Positions 22,652 to 34,496 of a DNA stretch of 64,000 nucleotides are shown one piece after another; the stretch's first letter is position 1, and every line of letters begins with the position of its first letter. A program made the position numbers and the translations under genes. The notes under the pieces are model-generated. The model saw only the letters and a program-made list of their open reading frames with translations, did not search any database and was not told where the DNA came from. Source of the DNA: Streptomyces sp. NRRL S-455 (GTDB lineage: Bacteria > Actinomycetota > Actinomycetes > Streptomycetales > Streptomycetaceae); the NCBI RefSeq assembly GCF_000717875.1, contig NZ_JOCT01000024.1, forward strand, positions 62,001 to 126,000. The letters run 5' to 3'.

Positions 22652-24283
22652 ATGCCCTTCCTAGCGAACACCCCCGTGGAGAAAATGACCGGGCCTTACG
22701 CGCGGCGCTGGTGGGCGCTGCTCGTGCTGTGCCTGAGCCTGCTGATCACGGTGATGGCGAACACGTCGCTGATCGTCGCCGCCCCCGACATGACCACCGA
22801 GCTGGGCCTGAGCAGCAGTGATCTGCAGTGGGTCGTCGACTCCTACACCGTTCCGTACGCGGCGCTGATGCTGGTGCTGGGCGCGATCGGCGACAAGTAC
22901 AGCCGGCGCGGCGCGCTGGTGCTGGGTCTGCTGCTCTTCGCCGGCGGTTCGGTGATGGGGAGCATGGTCGACGAGACCTCGCTGGTCATCGTGGCCCGCG
23001 CGATCATGGGTGTGGGTGCCGCGGTCGTGATGCCGGCCACGCTGTCCCTGGTGGTCGCGACCTTCCCCCGGAGCGAGCGGGCCAAGGCCATCACCGCCTG
23101 GGCCGCGACCTCCGGGCTGGCGGTAGCCGTCGGCCCGCTGGTCTCCGGCTGGCTGCTTGAGGACCACGCCTGGGGCTCGACCTTCCTGATCAACGTGCCG
23201 ATCGCCGTCCTCGCCGTGTTCGGCGCGCTCGCCCTGGTACCGCCGTCCAAGGCGGAGGGCATGGGCCGGATCGACTACGTCGGTGGTCTGCTGTCGATCG
23301 TCACCGTCGGCTCCCTGATCTACGCCGCCATCGAGGGCCCGCACTCCGGCTGGGGCGTCGGCCCCGTCACCGCCGCCGTGGTCGCCGGTGTCGGGCTGGT
23401 CGCCTTCGTGGCCTGGGAGCTGCGGCACCCGCACCCGATGCTGGACGTCCGAAAGTTCGCGCTGCGGCCCTTCAGCGGCTCGATGCTCGCGGTGATGTTC
23501 TTCTTCTTCGGCATGTTCGCTGTGATCTACTACTCGACGCAGTTCCTGCAGTTCGTCCTCGGCTACGGCGCCCTGGACACGGGTGTACGGCTGCTGCCGT
23601 TGGGCGGTGCGGTGTTCCTCGGGTCCGCGGTGACCGGGGTGCTCGCCCCGAAGCTGGGGGTGAGGGTGATGGCCGTGACCGGCATGGCCGTCGGCACGGC
23701 GGGCATGTTCCTGCTCACCCAGATCGACAAGGGGTCGACGTACGGGGACTTCCTGGCGCCGCTGATGATGCTGGGCCTCGCGCTCGGACTGGCCATCTCC
23801 CCGGCGACCGACACGATCATGGGCTCCTTCCCCGAGTCCGAGCTGGGCGTCGGCGGCGGTGTCAACGACACCGCGCTCGAGCTGGGCGGGGCGCTGGGCA
23901 TCGCGGTGCTGGGCTCGCTGCTGGGCACGGCCTACCGGGACGAGCTGACCGACCTGGTGGGCAACCGGCTCCCGGGCGAGGCGATGGAGATCGCCAAGGA
24001 CTCGGTCGGTGGTGGCCTGGCCGTCGCGGAGCGGGTCGCGCAGGATCCCTCCGCCGGGCCCCAGCAGGCCCAGGCCGCCATGGACGCCGTCCACCAGGCC
24101 TTCGCCCACGGAGTCGCCCAGACCAGCCTCATCGGCGGGATCATCATGGCCGCCGGAACACTGATCGTTCTCGCGGTCCTGCCGGGCCGGCGCGGGTTCG
24201 CGGGGAAGAGCGCCGAGCCGGGGGCCGGGAAGGCGGCGAGCGAGGCGGCGACTGCGCGGGAGCACACCGGGGCCACCCGCTAG
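22652..24283 (+). CDS. MFS exporter, DHA2 (EmrB/QacA-type, 14 TM)
   Basis: The 543-residue protein has 14 predicted transmembrane helices, the DHA2 signatures LQWVVDSYTVPYAALMLV near residue 57 and GDKYSRRGAL near 82, and antiporter motif C-like glycines in GLAVAVGPLVSGW. The family exports lipophilic cations, dyes, antibiotics or siderophores using proton motive force. It lies 94 bp after the oxidoreductase and shares its direction, so the TetR at 20495 most likely controls both. AGGAG eight bases before the ATG supports the start. An Ala/Gly-rich cytoplasmic tail follows the last helix. Confidence 0.9.
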   Translation: MPFLANTPVEKMTGPYARRWWALLVLCLSLLITVMANTSLIVAAPDMTTELGLSSSDLQWVVDSYTVPYAALMLVLGAIGDKYSRRGALVLGLLLFAGGSVMGSMVDETSLVIVARAIMGVGAAVVMPATLSLVVATFPRSERAKAITAWAATSGLAVAVGPLVSGWLLEDHAWGSTFLINVPIAVLAVFGALALVPPSKAEGMGRIDYVGGLLSIVTVGSLIYAAIEGPHSGWGVGPVTAAVVAGVGLVAFVAWELRHPHPMLDVRKFALRPFSGSMLAVMFFFFGMFAVIYYSTQFLQFVLGYGALDTGVRLLPLGGAVFLGSAVTGVLAPKLGVRVMAVTGMAVGTAGMFLLTQIDKGSTYGDFLAPLMMLGLALGLAISPATDTIMGSFPESELGVGGGVNDTALELGGALGIAVLGSLLGTAYRDELTDLVGNRLPGEAMEIAKDSVGGGLAVAERVAQDPSAGPQQAQAAMDAVHQAFAHGVAQTSLIGGIIMAAGTLIVLAVLPGRRGFAGKSAEPGAGKAASEAATAREHTGATR

Positions 24284-24792
24284 ATCGCCGGCGGGGCGTC
24301 CACTGGATCGCCGGGGACGCGTCCGCCGGGTCGCCGGGCACCCCCTCCGCCGGATCGCCCGCCAGGCGCGTCGGGCACGAGCCCGGCGGCGCGAGACGCG
24401 CAGGGCGCGGGCGTGGTCCACGGTCCACGGCCACGCGGATCCTCTGCCGGAACACCTCACCGTCCTCGGCCTCCGGGCCGCCCCGGGGCTCTCCTCCGCG
24501 GCCCGGAGGTCAAGGGCCGTGAGGTGACAGCGGCGGTCGCAGCCCGCTTGAGCGCGGCCTCCAGCTGCGTGCGGGTGTTTCGAGCCCGTAGTACGGCTGG
24601 GAGCCGAAGGGATGGATTGCGGAGAAGTGGGAGATTCCGCTGCCTGCCAGGTGAACCCGGCCCGGCAGACCGCAGCCCATGCAACAGTCCCCCTGATCAT
24701 GGCGGTCACCGCTGCCGGCGTCGGCGACGGTACTCTGGAGGCCACCGTCCGTGGGACATGACCCTCCCGAGCGCGGAACGGGCCTGAATGCG
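24284..24792. other. Gene-free 0.5-kb interval
   Basis: No reading frame here has convincing coding character on either strand. The first 80 bp contain several degenerate GGATCGCCGG-like units (24285-24360). The rest looks like unremarkable GC-rich spacer. It marks the right edge of the tetR-exporter segment. Confidence 0.5.
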
Positions 24793-24830
24793 CGACCGCC
24801 CCCGCTTCGGTTTCGAAACAGGGGCGGTCG
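24793..24830 (-). terminator. Terminator after the MBL hydrolase gene
   Basis: A perfect 10-bp stem (24793-24802 with 24821-24830) starts 11 bp beyond the stop of the leftward MBL gene. Confidence 0.75.
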
Positions 24831-24841
24831 GCGTTGGACGG

Positions 24842-25495
24842 TTACCAGCCTCGTGCGCGCCACTCCGCGAGGTGGGGCCGCTCCGTGCCGATGGTGGTGT
24901 CGTTGCCGTGGCCGGGATAGATCCAGGTCTCGTCCGAAAGGACGTCGAACAGCTTGGTCTCCAGGCCGTTCATCAGGGAGTTGAACTCTGCGGCCTGTGT
25001 TGTCCGGCCAGGGCCCCCCGGGAACAGGCAGTCCCCGGTGAACACATGGGGATGCCCGTGCGGGTCGTCGTAGACAAGGGCGATCGAGCCGGGCGTGTGC
25101 CCGACCAGGTGGCGCGCGGTGAGCTCCACGTGCCCCACCCGGATGGTGTCACCGTCGTCGACGAGTACGTCGGTCGGCACGGGGATGCCCTCGGCGTCGT
25201 CCCGCCCCGCGTACGTGCGTGCGCCGGTGGCCGACACGACCTCGGCGAGCGCCTGCCAGTGGTCGCCGTGCCGGTGGGTGGTGACGACGGACGCGATACC
25301 GTCGCCGCCGATCATGCCGAGCAGGGTGTCCGCCTCGTCCGCGGCGTCGATCAGCAACTGCTCGTCGGTGGCACGGCAGCGCAACAGATAGGCGTTGTTG
25401 TTCATCGGGCCGACCGCGATCTTGGTGATCATCAGGTCCTTGAGCTCGTGCACGTCGGCAGGTCCGCCGACCGTCACCTCGCCGCTGTACGTCAT
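24842..25495 (-). CDS. MBL-fold metallo-hydrolase (glyoxalase II-like)
   Basis: The 217-residue enzyme has the metal-binding HRHGDHW (His74, His76, Asp78, His79), HLVGHTPGS, a later GDCLFPGG with the bridging Asp, and YPGHGNDT with the last His ligand. Such proteins hydrolyse thioesters, including S-lactoyl-thiols; in actinomycetes the thiol would be mycothiol. The start at 25495 gives the usual family N-terminus. It follows the mycothiol-dependent isomerase gene by 10 bp in the same direction, so they form an operon. A truncated paralogue survives at 20186-20374. Confidence 0.88.
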   Translation of the reverse strand: MTYSGEVTVGGPADVHELKDLMITKIAVGPMNNNAYLLRCRATDEQLLIDAADEADTLLGMIGGDGIASVVTTHRHGDHWQALAEVVSATGARTYAGRDDAEGIPVPTDVLVDDGDTIRVGHVELTARHLVGHTPGSIALVYDDPHGHPHVFTGDCLFPGGPGRTTQAAEFNSLMNGLETKLFDVLSDETWIYPGHGNDTTIGTERPHLAEWRARGW

Positions 25496-25505
25496 GTCCG
25501 CCAGC

Positions 25506-26198
25506 CTATAGCGGGGGCAGTGCCGGAAGCGGACCACCGGCCGAGGTCAGGGCGGATCCGGCGCGGCGGCCGGCGAGCCAGCCGAGCAGTTCGGCCGGGG
25601 AACCCGTGACGGTCACCTCAGGCCCCTGCGCGCCCGGCTTCCGGCCGGTGCTCCACGCGCGTGTGCCGTCCGTGACGCGGGTCGGCGGCACGTAGGGCTG
25701 CCCGGCGAACCGGTCGGTGAGGAAGGCGATCTCGCGCTCCGTGAACTCCGCCGACAGATCCTCCAGCTCGTACCCGATCCCCAGGTCCACGTGGTGCAGC
25801 TCCACCTCCACCCAGCGCCGGAACGGGACCCGGGACGCGGAGTCGGTGACCCCGTTGCGCAGCTCCACCCTGCGCGACCAGTCCGCCGGGGCCTGACCGG
25901 CCGCCTGGAAGCGGGCCGCGCTCTCGCGCAGGTCGGCGAGCTGGACGTCGAGGCCGCGCGGGGCGTCCCGCTCGATGTCGGCGTCCCGGGCCTCGCCGGA
26001 GGGATACATGGGACGGCCTTCGAGGACGTTGACGAGAGCGTCGGCGTTCCGGGCGAGGTGGGCCAGGACGTGGCCGCGGGTCCAGCCGGGCAGGCGTGAC
26101 GGCTCGGTCACAGACGCGTTGTCCAGTTTGCCGACTGCGAGGAGCAGCCGCTCGGTCGCGACACGTACAGACTCCAGGTCATGCGCGTGATCAATCAT
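25506..26198 (-). CDS. Mycothiol-dependent maleylpyruvate isomerase-family protein
   Basis: The 230-residue protein has the DinB-like four-helix N-terminal domain of the mycothiol maleylpyruvate isomerase family: LPGWTRGHVLAHLARNADAL with a zinc-ligand His, and WVEVELHHVDLG with the Glu and His ligands, followed by the C-terminal MDMPI domain. Members isomerise maleylpyruvate with mycothiol as cofactor or act as other mycothiol S-transferases. The ATG at 26198 has AGGG eight bases upstream; a GTG three codons earlier is possible. Pairing with an MBL hydrolase suggests a thiol-conjugate detoxification pair. The real substrate is unknown. Confidence 0.88.
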   Translation of the reverse strand: MIDHAHDLESVRVATERLLLAVGKLDNASVTEPSRLPGWTRGHVLAHLARNADALVNVLEGRPMYPSGEARDADIERDAPRGLDVQLADLRESAARFQAAGQAPADWSRRVELRNGVTDSASRVPFRRWVEVELHHVDLGIGYELEDLSAEFTEREIAFLTDRFAGQPYVPPTRVTDGTRAWSTGRKPGAQGPEVTVTGSPAELLGWLAGRRAGSALTSAGGPLPALPPL

Positions 26199-26256
26199 GG
26201 TGCTGACCCTAGCCACACCACACCTTCGGGTGAAGGTGGTGAAGCGGTGCCGTAAA

Positions 26257-26272
26257 TCGAATGTGCGTGCTA
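26257..26272 (+). promoter_or_regulatory. Candidate LexA (SOS) box upstream of uvrA
   Basis: The 16-mer matches 13 of 16 positions of the streptomycete LexA consensus TCGAACRTRYGTTYGA (mismatches at positions 6, 13 and 15). It lies about 85 bp before the RecA-NDp promoter of uvrA and just upstream of the divergent isomerase gene. It is degenerate, so occupancy is uncertain. Confidence 0.4.
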
Positions 26273-26342
26273 TAGGGTCGGGTGTGGCGTCGGGCATGCT
26301 GGATAGCCGGGGTGTGTTGGCAACCCGTGAATCCGACCGGCG

Positions 26343-26365
26343 TTGTCAGTGGCTCCCCCTAGTCT
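26343..26365 (+). promoter_or_regulatory. RecA-NDp (PafBC-type) DNA-damage promoter of uvrA
   Basis: TTGTCAGTG, 8 bp, TAGTCT: a full consensus match. The expected start near 26372 leaves a leader of about 48 nt before the uvrA GTG. Confidence 0.88.
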
Positions 26366-26420
26366 GAGAAGGACGGGGGCCCCGCCCCTGTCACTTCTCT
26401 CAAGAAAGGTGCGGACCGGC

Positions 26421-29435
<3,015 letters not shown>

Positions 29436-29462
29436 GAGCGAGCAGTAACGGGCAAGCGGTAA

Positions 29463-29510
29463 CGACGCGCCGTGCTCCGCGGGTGACCACCCGCGGAGCA
29501 CGGCGCGTCG
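29463..29510. terminator. Bidirectional terminator between uvrA and the YceI gene
   Basis: A perfect 23-bp stem (29463-29485 with 29488-29510) has only two loop bases. It sits 28 bp after the uvrA stop and 12 bp after the convergent YceI stop, so it can serve both. Confidence 0.88.
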
Positions 29511-29521
29511 GCGTGTGTCCG

Positions 29522-30085
29522 TCAGCCGTTCTTCGGTTCCACGAACTGCATGTCGAGCTGGATCTTCACCACTTCGCCGAGCAGGCCGGGGGCGAAGTCG
29601 AGCCCGAACTCGCTGCGCCGGATCTCGCCCGTCGCCTCGAACCCGGCATGCCGGCTGCCGTCCATGGGCACATCGACCAGCCCGCCGAACTCCACGGCGA
29701 GCGTCACCGGCCGGGTCACCGCGCCGATCGTCAGTTCGCCCTCCATCGTCCAGTCCTCCGCCTCGCCCGATACGCGCGTCGAGCGGTAGGTCATCGTCGG
29801 GCGCTTCTCGACGTCGAGCAGGTCGGAGGCGCGTACGTGCGCGTCCCGGTCGGCGTTGCCGGTGTTGACCGAGGCCAGATCGATGGTCGCGGACACCCGC
29901 ACATCCTCGACCCGTTCCCCGACGTACAGTTCGGCCTCCAACCGCTCGAAACGGCCCCGCACCTTGGCGATACCCAGGTGGCGGATGGTGAAGTTCACTG
30001 AGGAGTGGAACGGATCCAGGGCCCAGTTTCCGGGGGCCAGCGGCAGGGCGGTGGCGGGAACGGCAGCAGCGGTGTCATTCGTCAT
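29522..30085 (-). CDS. YceI-family lipid-binding protein
   Basis: The 187-residue protein is a YceI-type lipocalin-like barrel: WALDPFHSSVNFTIRHLGIAKVRGRF in two pieces at the N-terminus, DRDAHVRASDLLDVEKRP in the middle, and EFGLDFAP near the end. Family members bind polyisoprenoids or amide lipids in a hydrophobic barrel. This one lacks a signal peptide, as many actinobacterial members do. GGAG precedes the ATG at 30085. It diverges from an XRE regulator 102 bp away, which may control it. Confidence 0.9.
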   Translation of the reverse strand: MTNDTAAAVPATALPLAPGNWALDPFHSSVNFTIRHLGIAKVRGRFERLEAELYVGERVEDVRVSATIDLASVNTGNADRDAHVRASDLLDVEKRPTMTYRSTRVSGEAEDWTMEGELTIGAVTRPVTLAVEFGGLVDVPMDGSRHAGFEATGEIRRSEFGLDFAPGLLGEVVKIQLDMQFVEPKNG

Positions 30086-30186
30086 GCACTCCACCGTGAG
30101 GGCTCCACGGCCCATGAGGGAGACCGGCCGGAGCCTGGTAGTGGCAGGGCCACGATCCGGGCCGGCGCGCGTTGTAGGTTCGGCGG

Positions 30187-31050
30187 GTGAGCGACAACGA
30201 GTTGGGCACGTTCCTGCGCGCCTGGCGTGAAGCCGTCAGCCCTGCCGAAGCAGGCCTGCCCGCGGGGTCACGGCGCCGTACCCCGGGTCTGCGACGGGCC
30301 GAACTGGCCACCCTCGCCGGCATCAGCGTCGAGTACCTCACCCGCCTGGAACAGGGCCGCGACCGCAACCCGTCCGCCCAGGTGCTCGGTGCCCTGGCCG
30401 ACGCCCTGAACCTGTCGCTCAACGACCGGATGCTGCTGCGCCGCCTGACCAAGGAGGCGGACGGCGGCGACCCACTGGTCTGTGCGGCGGCCCCGTCCCT
30501 CAGCCGCACGGCCCGCCCCACCGTACGGGCGCTTCTTGACCGCATGGAGCCGACTGCCGCACTGGTGGTCAACTGGATCGGCGACGTCCTCGCCCACACC
30601 GCCGGGTACGAGCGGCTGGTCGGTCCCATCGGCCTGCTCGACGACGAGCCGCCCAACCTGCTCCGGTACCTGTTCACCGACGAGCGGGCCCGCAGCGCCT
30701 ACCGTGACTGGGACCGGGTGGCCGACGATCTTGTCGCCCGGCTCCGGCACGGCGTCCCCCTCCGGGATCCGCACCTAGCCGAACTGGCCGACGAGCTGAC
30801 GGTGACGGCCGGGGCGGACTTCGCCGACCGGTTCGCCGACCTGGCCACCACACCGCGACAGACAGGCTCCCAGCACCTCGACCACCCGGAGGCCGGCTCA
30901 CTCCGCCTCCTGCAGGAGACGCTCGCGCTCCCCGACGAGGGACAGCGGGTCATCGTCCTGCTGCCCGCGGACGACGCCACGGCCGCGGCCCTGGACCGCC
31001 TCAACGGCCGCCGGCCCGGCGCGCTGCGGGCGGTGGGCGAGACGGGCTGA
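30187..31050 (+). CDS. XRE/MmyB-like HTH transcriptional regulator
   Basis: The 287-residue protein has an N-terminal Cro/CI helix-turn-helix with the typical RRTPGLRRAELATLAGIS and YLTRLEQGRDRNPS segments (about 25-65), followed by the MmyB-like C-terminal ligand domain (about 105-270; ALVVNWIGDVLAHTAGYE, PPNLLRYLF). Such regulators bind fatty-acid-like ligands in the C-terminal domain and typically control a divergently transcribed redox or lipid gene. Here the divergent neighbour is the YceI gene. Start is GTG. Confidence 0.9.
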   Translation: MSDNELGTFLRAWREAVSPAEAGLPAGSRRRTPGLRRAELATLAGISVEYLTRLEQGRDRNPSAQVLGALADALNLSLNDRMLLRRLTKEADGGDPLVCAAAPSLSRTARPTVRALLDRMEPTAALVVNWIGDVLAHTAGYERLVGPIGLLDDEPPNLLRYLFTDERARSAYRDWDRVADDLVARLRHGVPLRDPHLAELADELTVTAGADFADRFADLATTPRQTGSQHLDHPEAGSLRLLQETLALPDEGQRVIVLLPADDATAAALDRLNGRRPGALRAVGETG

Positions 31051-31080
31051 GCGACGCGGCCGGACTCCGCCCGCCTCTCA

Positions 31081-31260
31081 GCCGTCGGGCGTGCGGGCGG
31101 CTTCGTGTTCGTTCCGGTGCCGCGTCCGGGTGCTCGTCTCGGGTTGTCGGCTCGCGTCAGCCGTCCAGCTCGCGGGTGCGGGCGGCTTCGTGTCCATTGC
31201 GGTGATGCGTCCGAGGGCCCGTTTCGGGCCGTCGGCTCGCGTCAGCCCTCCAGCTCCCGG
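31081..31260. repeat. 85-bp tandem repeat at the 3' end of the PfkB sugar-kinase gene
   Basis: The last codons and stop of the kinase (from 31242) and the DNA beyond are repeated with an 85-bp period: TCGGCTCGCGTCAGCC occurs at 31147 and 31232, and TGCGGGCGGCTTCGTGT at 31092 and 31177. Two decayed copies of the gene end therefore lie downstream of the stop, the outer one with a 6-bp deletion. They fill the space between the convergent XRE and kinase genes. Confidence 0.8.
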
Positions 31261-32150
31261 GCGTACGGCGGCTCCGCCCCCGCCCGCGAGCAGGTGACCG
31301 CCGCCGCACGGGCCGCGAAGCCCAGCAGCCCCGTCCAGCCGTCGGGGCCCAGTGCGGCCAGCGCCTGCCCGCTGAGGGCGTCGCGTACCGCGAGCCCGTG
31401 CAGCAGCGCGGCGTTGACCGTGTCACCCGCGCCGATCGTGTCCACGACCTCGACCCGTTCGCCCGGCACCGCGTACTCGCCGCCGTCGGCGGTGTAGGCG
31501 GTGATCCCGTCGCCGCCCCGGGTGACCACGACCGCCGCGGGACCGGCGGCCAGCCACTCCCGCGGCGTACCACCGAGCCACTCGGCGTCCTCCGCCGACA
31601 GCTTCAGCAGCGACACGAACGGCAGCCAGCTCTTGAACCGTGCCCGGTAGGCGTCCGCGTCCGGGATCAGCCCGGCCCGGATGTTCGGGTCCAGCGCGGT
31701 GAACACGCCCTGCCCGGCCGCCGCACGCATCAACTCCTCGTATGCGCTCGCCCCCGGCTCCAGCACCAGCGAACAGGTGCCGAAGGAGACCGCGCGGGTG
31801 CCGGACGGCAGCGTGGCGGGCGCGGTGAAGAGCCGGTCCGCCGTCCCGTCGACGTAGAAGGAGTACGCCGCCGAGCCGTCCTCGCCGACCGTGGCGACGG
31901 CCAGGGTCGTGGGCTCGGTGCCGCGCTGCACCGACGACACGTCCACCCCGGTGTCGCGCAGCCGGTCCAGCAGGGCCTCCCCGAACGCGTCGTACGACAC
32001 CCGGGAGCAGAAGGCGGCGGGCGAGCCGAGACGGCCCAGCGCCACGGCCGTGTTGTACGGGCCTCCGCCGAGCGCCGGCCGCAGCGCCGCCAGGGCGCCC
32101 GCACCCTGCGGCACCAAATCGATCAGGGCCTCACCGGCGACGACGATCAC
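31242..32150 (-). CDS. PfkB-family carbohydrate kinase (fructokinase-like)
   Basis: The 302-residue kinase opens with VIVVAGEALIDLVP and GGGPYNTAVALGRLG (first PfkB signature) and ends with DTIGAGDTVNAALLHGL (second signature with catalytic Asp). It resembles bacterial fructokinases more than ribokinase or adenosine kinase. The GTG start has GAAAGGA upstream and overlaps the LacI stop (GTGA), so repressor and kinase are one operon. The LacI operator upstream implies induction by the sugar, probably fructose or a related hexose. No transporter is adjacent, so the sugar may be generated inside the cell. Confidence 0.88.
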   Translation of the reverse strand: MIVVAGEALIDLVPQGAGALAALRPALGGGPYNTAVALGRLGSPAAFCSRVSYDAFGEALLDRLRDTGVDVSSVQRGTEPTTLAVATVGEDGSAAYSFYVDGTADRLFTAPATLPSGTRAVSFGTCSLVLEPGASAYEELMRAAAGQGVFTALDPNIRAGLIPDADAYRARFKSWLPFVSLLKLSAEDAEWLGGTPREWLAAGPAAVVVTRGGDGITAYTADGGEYAVPGERVEVVDTIGAGDTVNAALLHGLAVRDALSGQALAALGPDGWTGLLGFAARAAAVTCSRAGAEPPYARELEG

Positions 32151-33190
32151 GACAGGGTTCCTTTCCCGAATGAGTCTGGGCAGCCGCACGAAGTGCGGTG
32201 GACGAAGGTGCAGGGCAGCCGTGCGGTCCGGGCGGGCCGGTCCGGCTCGGCGAGACGCTCCAGGAGCACGCGGACGGCCTGGGCGCCGATGTCCTTGCTG
32301 GGCTGCGCCATCGCGGTGAGCCGCGGCGAGAACAGGTCCGCCCAGGTGAAGTCGTCGAAGCAGCACAGCGCGATGTCGCCGGGCACGGACAGACCGTGGG
32401 CGCGCAGGGCACGCAGCGCCCCGATGGTCATCGCGTTGTTGCCGGTGACCAGCGCGGTGGGCGGCACGGCGAGGGACAACAGGGCGGCGGTGGCCTGTTC
32501 GGCACCGGCCGCCTCCGAGTCACCGTGCACCAGGAGCCGCTCGTCGTAGGGGAGATCCGCGCAGGACAGGCCGGTCCGGTAGCCGGTGATCCGCTCGCTC
32601 GTGGTGCTGAGCCCCGGCCGCCCGGCCACCAGGCCGATCCGCCGGTGGCCGAGCCCGGCGAGGTGGGTGACCAGCCGGGACGTCGGTTCGGCGTTGTCGG
32701 CACAGACCTGGTCGAAGCGCGGACCGCCGTCCGTCCCCCGGGCGTCCACCAGCCGGTCCAGGAACACGGCCGGGACGCCGTGCCGCCCCAGGTAGGCGAG
32801 CAGCCCGCGCGGGTCCGCGGAGGGTGCGACGATCATGCCGTCCACCCGGCGCTCGTGCAGCAGCTGGACGACCTTGCGCTCGTGTTCCGGGTCGTCGTGC
32901 GGATCGGCGATCAGCAGACTGTAGCCGTGTTCCAGGGCACTGGCCTCGACGCCCTGCAGAATCTCCGTGAAGTACGGGTTGCTGATCGCCGACACCGCCA
33001 GCCCGATGGAACGGGTGCGGGCCGTCACCAGGGAACGGGCCAGCGTGTTGGTGGTGTAGCCGAGCTCTTCCACGGCGTCCAGGACCGCCTGGCGGGTGTG
33101 CGGAAGCACCGGGCGGGTGCCGTTCAGCACGTGCGAGACCGTCGCCACGGAGACACCGGCACTCCGGGCGACGTCGGCCATGGTCGCCAT
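32147..33190 (-). CDS. LacI-family transcriptional repressor
   Basis: The 347-residue regulator has the LacI DNA-binding head MADVARSAGVSVATVSHVLNG (residues 4-24 with hinge TNTLARSL) and a periplasmic-binding-protein-like sugar domain (about 60-335; IGLVAGRPG, CCFDDFTWADLFSP). GGAGG precedes the ATG. A near-perfect palindromic operator lies 50 bp upstream (33240-33269), so it very likely represses its own operon, which includes the downstream kinase. Confidence 0.93.
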   Translation of the reverse strand: MATMADVARSAGVSVATVSHVLNGTRPVLPHTRQAVLDAVEELGYTTNTLARSLVTARTRSIGLAVSAISNPYFTEILQGVEASALEHGYSLLIADPHDDPEHERKVVQLLHERRVDGMIVAPSADPRGLLAYLGRHGVPAVFLDRLVDARGTDGGPRFDQVCADNAEPTSRLVTHLAGLGHRRIGLVAGRPGLSTTSERITGYRTGLSCADLPYDERLLVHGDSEAAGAEQATAALLSLAVPPTALVTGNNAMTIGALRALRAHGLSVPGDIALCCFDDFTWADLFSPRLTAMAQPSKDIGAQAVRVLLERLAEPDRPARTARLPCTFVHRTSCGCPDSFGKGTLS

Positions 33191-33239
33191 GGTGTTCCCT
33201 CCTCCGCTTCCGGCGGGGAACGTATCGCATTCCGCGCCC

Positions 33240-33269
33240 GACGTAAACGCTTGCGCAAACGTTTACGTC
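33240..33269. promoter_or_regulatory. LacI-type operator
   Basis: A 30-bp palindrome with arms GACGTAAACG and CGTTTACGTC around a TTGCGCAA centre, with a single mismatched pair. The AAACG-CGTTT half-sites and central CG are typical of LacI/GalR operators. Confidence 0.88.
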
Positions 33270-33335
33270 CGGCGGGACCCGGCCCGGTCCGGCTCAGCCC
33301 GGCCCAGGGACATGGGTAGCCCCAGGCCCGGCCGG

Positions 33336-34283
33336 CTACTCCCAGTCCCAGCCGATCCCCACAAAGCCGGCCCGCGCCCGCGGCTCGACCAGATGCACCG
33401 ACCGGTGCCGCCCGCTCAGCGCCAGCTCCTGGCACCCACTGCGCGGCGCGGCAGCCGAGGCCTGCGAAAACCGGTGACAGCGCACCGGGAGGGCCGCCGC
33501 GTCGAAACACACCTGGAGCGCGTACTGGCCGCCGGGGGAGTCGCAGCCCCGGACGTACTCGCGTGACACGCCCGCCGTACCGTCCTCGACGCCGTAGCGG
33601 AACAGGAACGTGTCCCCGGCCCGCAGCCGGGTGTCGAAGAGCAGCTCGGCCGCGAGCACTCCCGTGTCGCCGTGCCAACGGACGCGCCCGGTACGGCAGT
33701 TCTCCAGAGCGAGCACCCGCATGCGCTCCGGCACGGCTCCCCGGTCGCCGTAGTGGACGGCAACGAAGCGGTCGACGCCGTCCCGGTGGGCGCGCACGAT
33801 GTGGTGCGCCTCCCGCTCGGCCAGTTCGCGCCGCGCCCCGATCCGGAGCCGCTCGTGGTGCCCGAGGGTGTGCAGGCCCTCGTCCGGCGGACAGCCCAGC
33901 TCGGCCAGGACCTGGTCCAGCACCCCGGACGCATCGACCAGGGAGCGGTAGGACCGGGCCGACGACCGCTGCCCGGAGGGGTTCCCGCCCGACTCGGCGA
34001 GCAGCCGGAGCAGCGACTCCTCGGGAAGCTCCAGGATCTCCTCGAGCGCGCGCACGGCCCGCAGCGACTCGGGGCGCTGCGGGCGCCGGGCGCCCTGCTG
34101 CCAGTAACTGAGACTGGTGACGCCCACCTTCACACCGTGGCGGGACAGATGGTGCTGCACGCGTTGCAGCGGCAGCCCGCGGGCGGCGATCGCGGCACGC
34201 AGGGCGACGTGGAAGGGGCCGCCTCGCAGGGCCGAGTCCAGTTCCGCGGTGGCGACGTCCGCGTGCTGTGGGGCGTGCGGCAT
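33336..34283 (-). CDS. HTH regulator with C-terminal beta-rich domain
   Basis: A 315-residue protein. Residues about 20-75 form an XRE-like helix-turn-helix (ALRAAIAARGLPLQRVQHHL, VTSLSYWQQGARRPQR), then a helix EEILELPEESLLRLL. The rest (about 110-315) is beta-rich with many Arg and His and no family I can name; it includes YRSLVDASGVLDQVLAELG and GDTFLFRYGVEDG. ATG at 34283 with GAGAGG upstream gives the natural N-terminus. It stands alone between the LacI regulon and a small gene. The combination looks like a streptomycete-specific regulator; target unknown. Confidence 0.75.
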   Translation of the reverse strand: MPHAPQHADVATAELDSALRGGPFHVALRAAIAARGLPLQRVQHHLSRHGVKVGVTSLSYWQQGARRPQRPESLRAVRALEEILELPEESLLRLLAESGGNPSGQRSSARSYRSLVDASGVLDQVLAELGCPPDEGLHTLGHHERLRIGARRELAEREAHHIVRAHRDGVDRFVAVHYGDRGAVPERMRVLALENCRTGRVRWHGDTGVLAAELLFDTRLRAGDTFLFRYGVEDGTAGVSREYVRGCDSPGGQYALQVCFDAAALPVRCHRFSQASAAAPRSGCQELALSGRHRSVHLVEPRARAGFVGIGWDWE

Positions 34284-34496
34284 GCAGGGGCCTCTCTGTG
34301 AGTCGGCAAACGGCTGGTCAGACCGTTCGCGCGGGCCGCCCGGGGGCCGTCCCGCCGGCGCAGGGCAGGTCTGCACAGCCGTACGCCGTCGTTCAGCGCC
34401 CCGAGTTCCCCCGCATTGAAGCGTGTTGACCTGATCCCGACAACACCTGATGCCGGACAGTGACGTACTCCCCGCCGGGCCCGCCCGGGCACACGA

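Noticed and set aside
24285..24360. GGATCGCCGG-like units as a possible attachment or integration site
   Set aside because: The units are degenerate and no matching copy was seen at the other end of the segment.
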